From assembly GCA_964402115.1 (NCBI GenBank), contig CAYOBW010000367.1:1-6451 (forward strand): 6,451 bases of DNA. Direction: 5' to 3'. The translations under genes were made by a program, and so were the position numbers. The stretch is from CAYOBW01 sp964402115. Its GTDB lineage: Bacteria > Verrucomicrobiota > Kiritimatiellia > UBA8416 > CAYOBW01. Positions 5,155 to 6,451 of the stretch are shown piece after piece; the stretch's first letter is position 1, and each line of letters opens with the position of its first letter. Below the pieces are notes generated by a model, which worked only from the letters and a program-made list of their open reading frames with translations, was not told the DNA's origin and did not search any database.

Positions 5155-5948
5155 GAGCCGGATCGCACTTTCACCCGGAACGTGCCGGGCACGGACTTTT
5201 CGGACACGACGATCAGGTAGCCCCCGCCGCAGCCGGAGTACATGGCGCCCGCGTACCGGGACTGGTAATGTCCGAGCACGGCGGCGAGGTCCACGGTCAG
5301 CGTGGGATGGCGCACGACGTGCGGGAGCAGCGCCTCCCAGCAGGCCATGCAGGCGTTCAGGGAGGCGCCCAGCGCGCCCTCGTCGCGCTGCCCGATGGCC
5401 GCGAAGCAGTCTTTACCGGACTGTCCGAGGCGGCGGACCCACTCGGGGTCGAGCCGCTTGTCGCCGAGCGGGTTGTAGCCGTCCGGCCGCGGGCAGACCG
5501 GCAGGAAATGGATGACCCGCTCCAGCCAGCGGGCCACCGCCGGGTCGTTGTTGGACTCCACGTGGCTGGGGAAGTAGCCGCCGTCCACGGCGCTGTCGTA
5601 GTCGAGGCGGCTGACGCCGGGGCAGATCAGGCCGAGCATGTCCTGCGACCCCGATGGCTCGGCCTTGCCGGCGTTCTCGAGGGCGTAAAGCTCGCGGGCG
5701 AGCTCCATCGGCGGGCGGGCGGGCAGGCGGCCGCCCCAGACCCGTGCGGCGATCTTGCGCGTGCTGGTCGCCATGCCGCAGCGGTCCATGAACGGGAACA
5801 CGGGTTCCAGGCCCACGACCACCATCGAGCCGGGCGGCTCCGGGTTGAGGCGCGAGACGAAGGGCTGGTCAATCCAGCCCCCGGCCAACGCCATCCGGTA
5901 GGGGATGGCGCCGACCAGCGGCGCGGCCGCGAAGCGTTTGCGTGCCAT
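5151..5948 (-). CDS. GHMP-family sugar kinase-like protein (HddA/fucokinase-like, COG2605-type)
   Basis: The protein has 265 residues from ATG 5948, with GGAGG 8 nt upstream. IPYRMALAGGWIDQPF (15-30) is the N-terminal GHMP motif that binds the sugar. MATSTRKIA (59-67) sits where the phosphate-binding PxxxGLGSS loop is expected but lacks its glycine-rich form. SGSQDMLGLICPG (99-111) resembles the GxQDxxxxxxGG segment of heptose and fucose kinases. GAMYSGCGGGYLIVVS (234-249) is the C-terminal GHMP motif. At 265 residues it is shorter than the usual 320-350 of HddA-type kinases. The family fits phosphorylation of a free or 7-phospho sugar at C1 with ATP in the cytoplasm. It follows the epimerase gene after 15 nt and overlaps the cytidylyltransferase gene by 4 nt, so the three are one operon. 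Given the altered ATP loop, activity needs proof. Confidence 0.75.
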   Translation of the reverse strand: MARKRFAAAPLVGAIPYRMALAGGWIDQPFVSRLNPEPPGSMVVVGLEPVFPFMDRCGMATSTRKIAARVWGGRLPARPPMELARELYALENAGKAEPSGSQDMLGLICPGVSRLDYDSAVDGGYFPSHVESNNDPAVARWLERVIHFLPVCPRPDGYNPLGDKRLDPEWVRRLGQSGKDCFAAIGQRDEGALGASLNACMACWEALLPHVVRHPTLTVDLAAVLGHYQSRYAGAMYSGCGGGYLIVVSEKSVPGTFRVKVRSGS

Positions 5949-5956
5949 GGCGGGCG

Positions 5957-5961
5957 CCTCC
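5957..5961 (-). promoter_or_regulatory. Ribosome binding site of the GHMP kinase gene
   Basis: GGAGG on the minus strand, 8 nt before ATG 5948, within the 15-nt gap after the epimerase stop codon. It supports the chosen start. Confidence 0.75.
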
Positions 5962-5963
5962 GA

Positions 5964-6451
5964 TCAGTCCACGACCTGTTTGCCGGCCTTGCGGGCGAAG
6001 TACTGCTCCTCGATCCACTTGTAGGTCTTGCGCAGGCCGGTCTTGAACGGCGTGGACGGCTCCCAGCCCAGGACCTGCCGGATGAACGTGTTGTCGCTGT
6101 TGCGGCCAGCCACGCCGCGCGGGGCGGTGAGGTCGTGCCGCCGCTCGAGCTTCACGCCGCCGATCTGCTCGGCGAGGTCCACCAGTTTGTTGATCGCGAT
6201 CAGCTCGCTCGAGCCGAGGTTGATCGGCGTCGCGGTCAGCCTGTCGCAGTGCATGATCTTCAGGATGCCCGCGATGCAGTCGTCGATGTACATGAAGCTG
6301 CGGGTCTGCACGCCGTCGCCCCAGATGTCGATGACCCCCGTGCCCCGGTCTTTCGCCTCGATCACCTTGCGGCAGATCGCCGCCGGCGCCTTCTCGCGGC
6401 CGCCGTCCCAGGTGCCCAGCGGGCCGTAGACGTTGTGGAAGCGGGCGATGG
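5964..6451 (-). CDS. GDP-mannose 3,5-epimerase-like NAD-dependent epimerase, C-terminal part; 5' partial
   Basis: The frame is open to the window edge, giving 161 residues before TGA at 5966-5964; the N-terminal Rossmann part lies outside. The sequence closely follows plant-type GDP-mannose 3,5-epimerase, an extended short-chain dehydrogenase. Matching strings are ARFHNVYGPLGTW, GGREKAPAAICRK, IWGDGVQTRSFMYIDDC, PINLGSSE and GVAGRNSDNTFI, ending in LGWEPSTPFKTGLRKTYKWI. The Lys in GGREKAP corresponds to the catalytic Lys217 of the Arabidopsis enzyme, and QTRSF carries the Arg that contacts the nucleotide phosphates. The partner Cys is outside the window. The known reaction epimerises GDP-D-mannose at C3 and C5 to GDP-L-galactose. 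In this operon it probably supplies a sugar nucleotide for surface polysaccharide. A related GDP- or dTDP-sugar epimerase is the alternative. Confidence 0.85.
   Translation of the reverse strand, partial: IARFHNVYGPLGTWDGGREKAPAAICRKVIEAKDRGTGVIDIWGDGVQTRSFMYIDDCIAGILKIMHCDRLTATPINLGSSELIAINKLVDLAEQIGGVKLERRHDLTAPRGVAGRNSDNTFIRQVLGWEPSTPFKTGLRKTYKWIEEQYFARKAGKQVVD

Noticed and set aside
4048..5220. A plus-strand frame opposite the cytidylyltransferase gene
   Set aside because: The minus strand carries HxGH and duplicated motifs; the plus frame has none and crosses the hairpin gap.

Overview
The window is high-GC bacterial DNA with dense, short-spaced genes. Its gene content points to the PVC group (Planctomycetota, Verrucomicrobiota, Lentisphaerota, Kiritimatiellota) or a relative such as Hydrogenedentota. 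That is an inference from three gene types typical of those lineages: a GtaA/DUF4965-type six-hairpin protein with an added carbohydrate-binding-like domain, a secreted VCBS/FG-GAP protein, and a membrane-embedded PQQ-type beta-propeller. No rRNA, tRNA, CRISPR array or transposase is visible.

Layout, left to right. Positions 1-906 (+) hold the 3' end of a glutaminase-A-like (GtaA) protein with a C-terminal jelly-roll. Positions 951-1976 (-) hold a secreted protein with five calcium-binding VCBS/FG-GAP motifs, read in one frame broken by a single in-frame TGA at 1661-1659. Positions 1977-2146 are a divergent promoter region. Positions 2147-4201 (+) encode a PQQ/BamB-like beta-propeller split by a six-helix membrane insertion. 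Positions 4202-4320 are a convergent gap full of hairpins. Positions 4321-6451 are a minus-strand operon, read in the order GDP-mannose 3,5-epimerase-like protein (partial), GHMP-type sugar kinase, tandem cytidylyltransferase-like protein. These three probably work together on an activated sugar for a surface polysaccharide.

Two signals stand out. First, the in-frame TGA in the VCBS gene is followed 12 nt later by a perfect 8-bp hairpin with a GGU apical loop, the size and place expected of a bacterial SECIS element. The gene is therefore a candidate selenoprotein of an unexpected type; a nonsense mutation or sequencing error remains possible. Second, a palindrome family occurs three times, always between convergent genes. 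Two copies are identical over 29 nt. The third is inverted and differs by three bases in each stem arm, exchanged so that pairing is kept.
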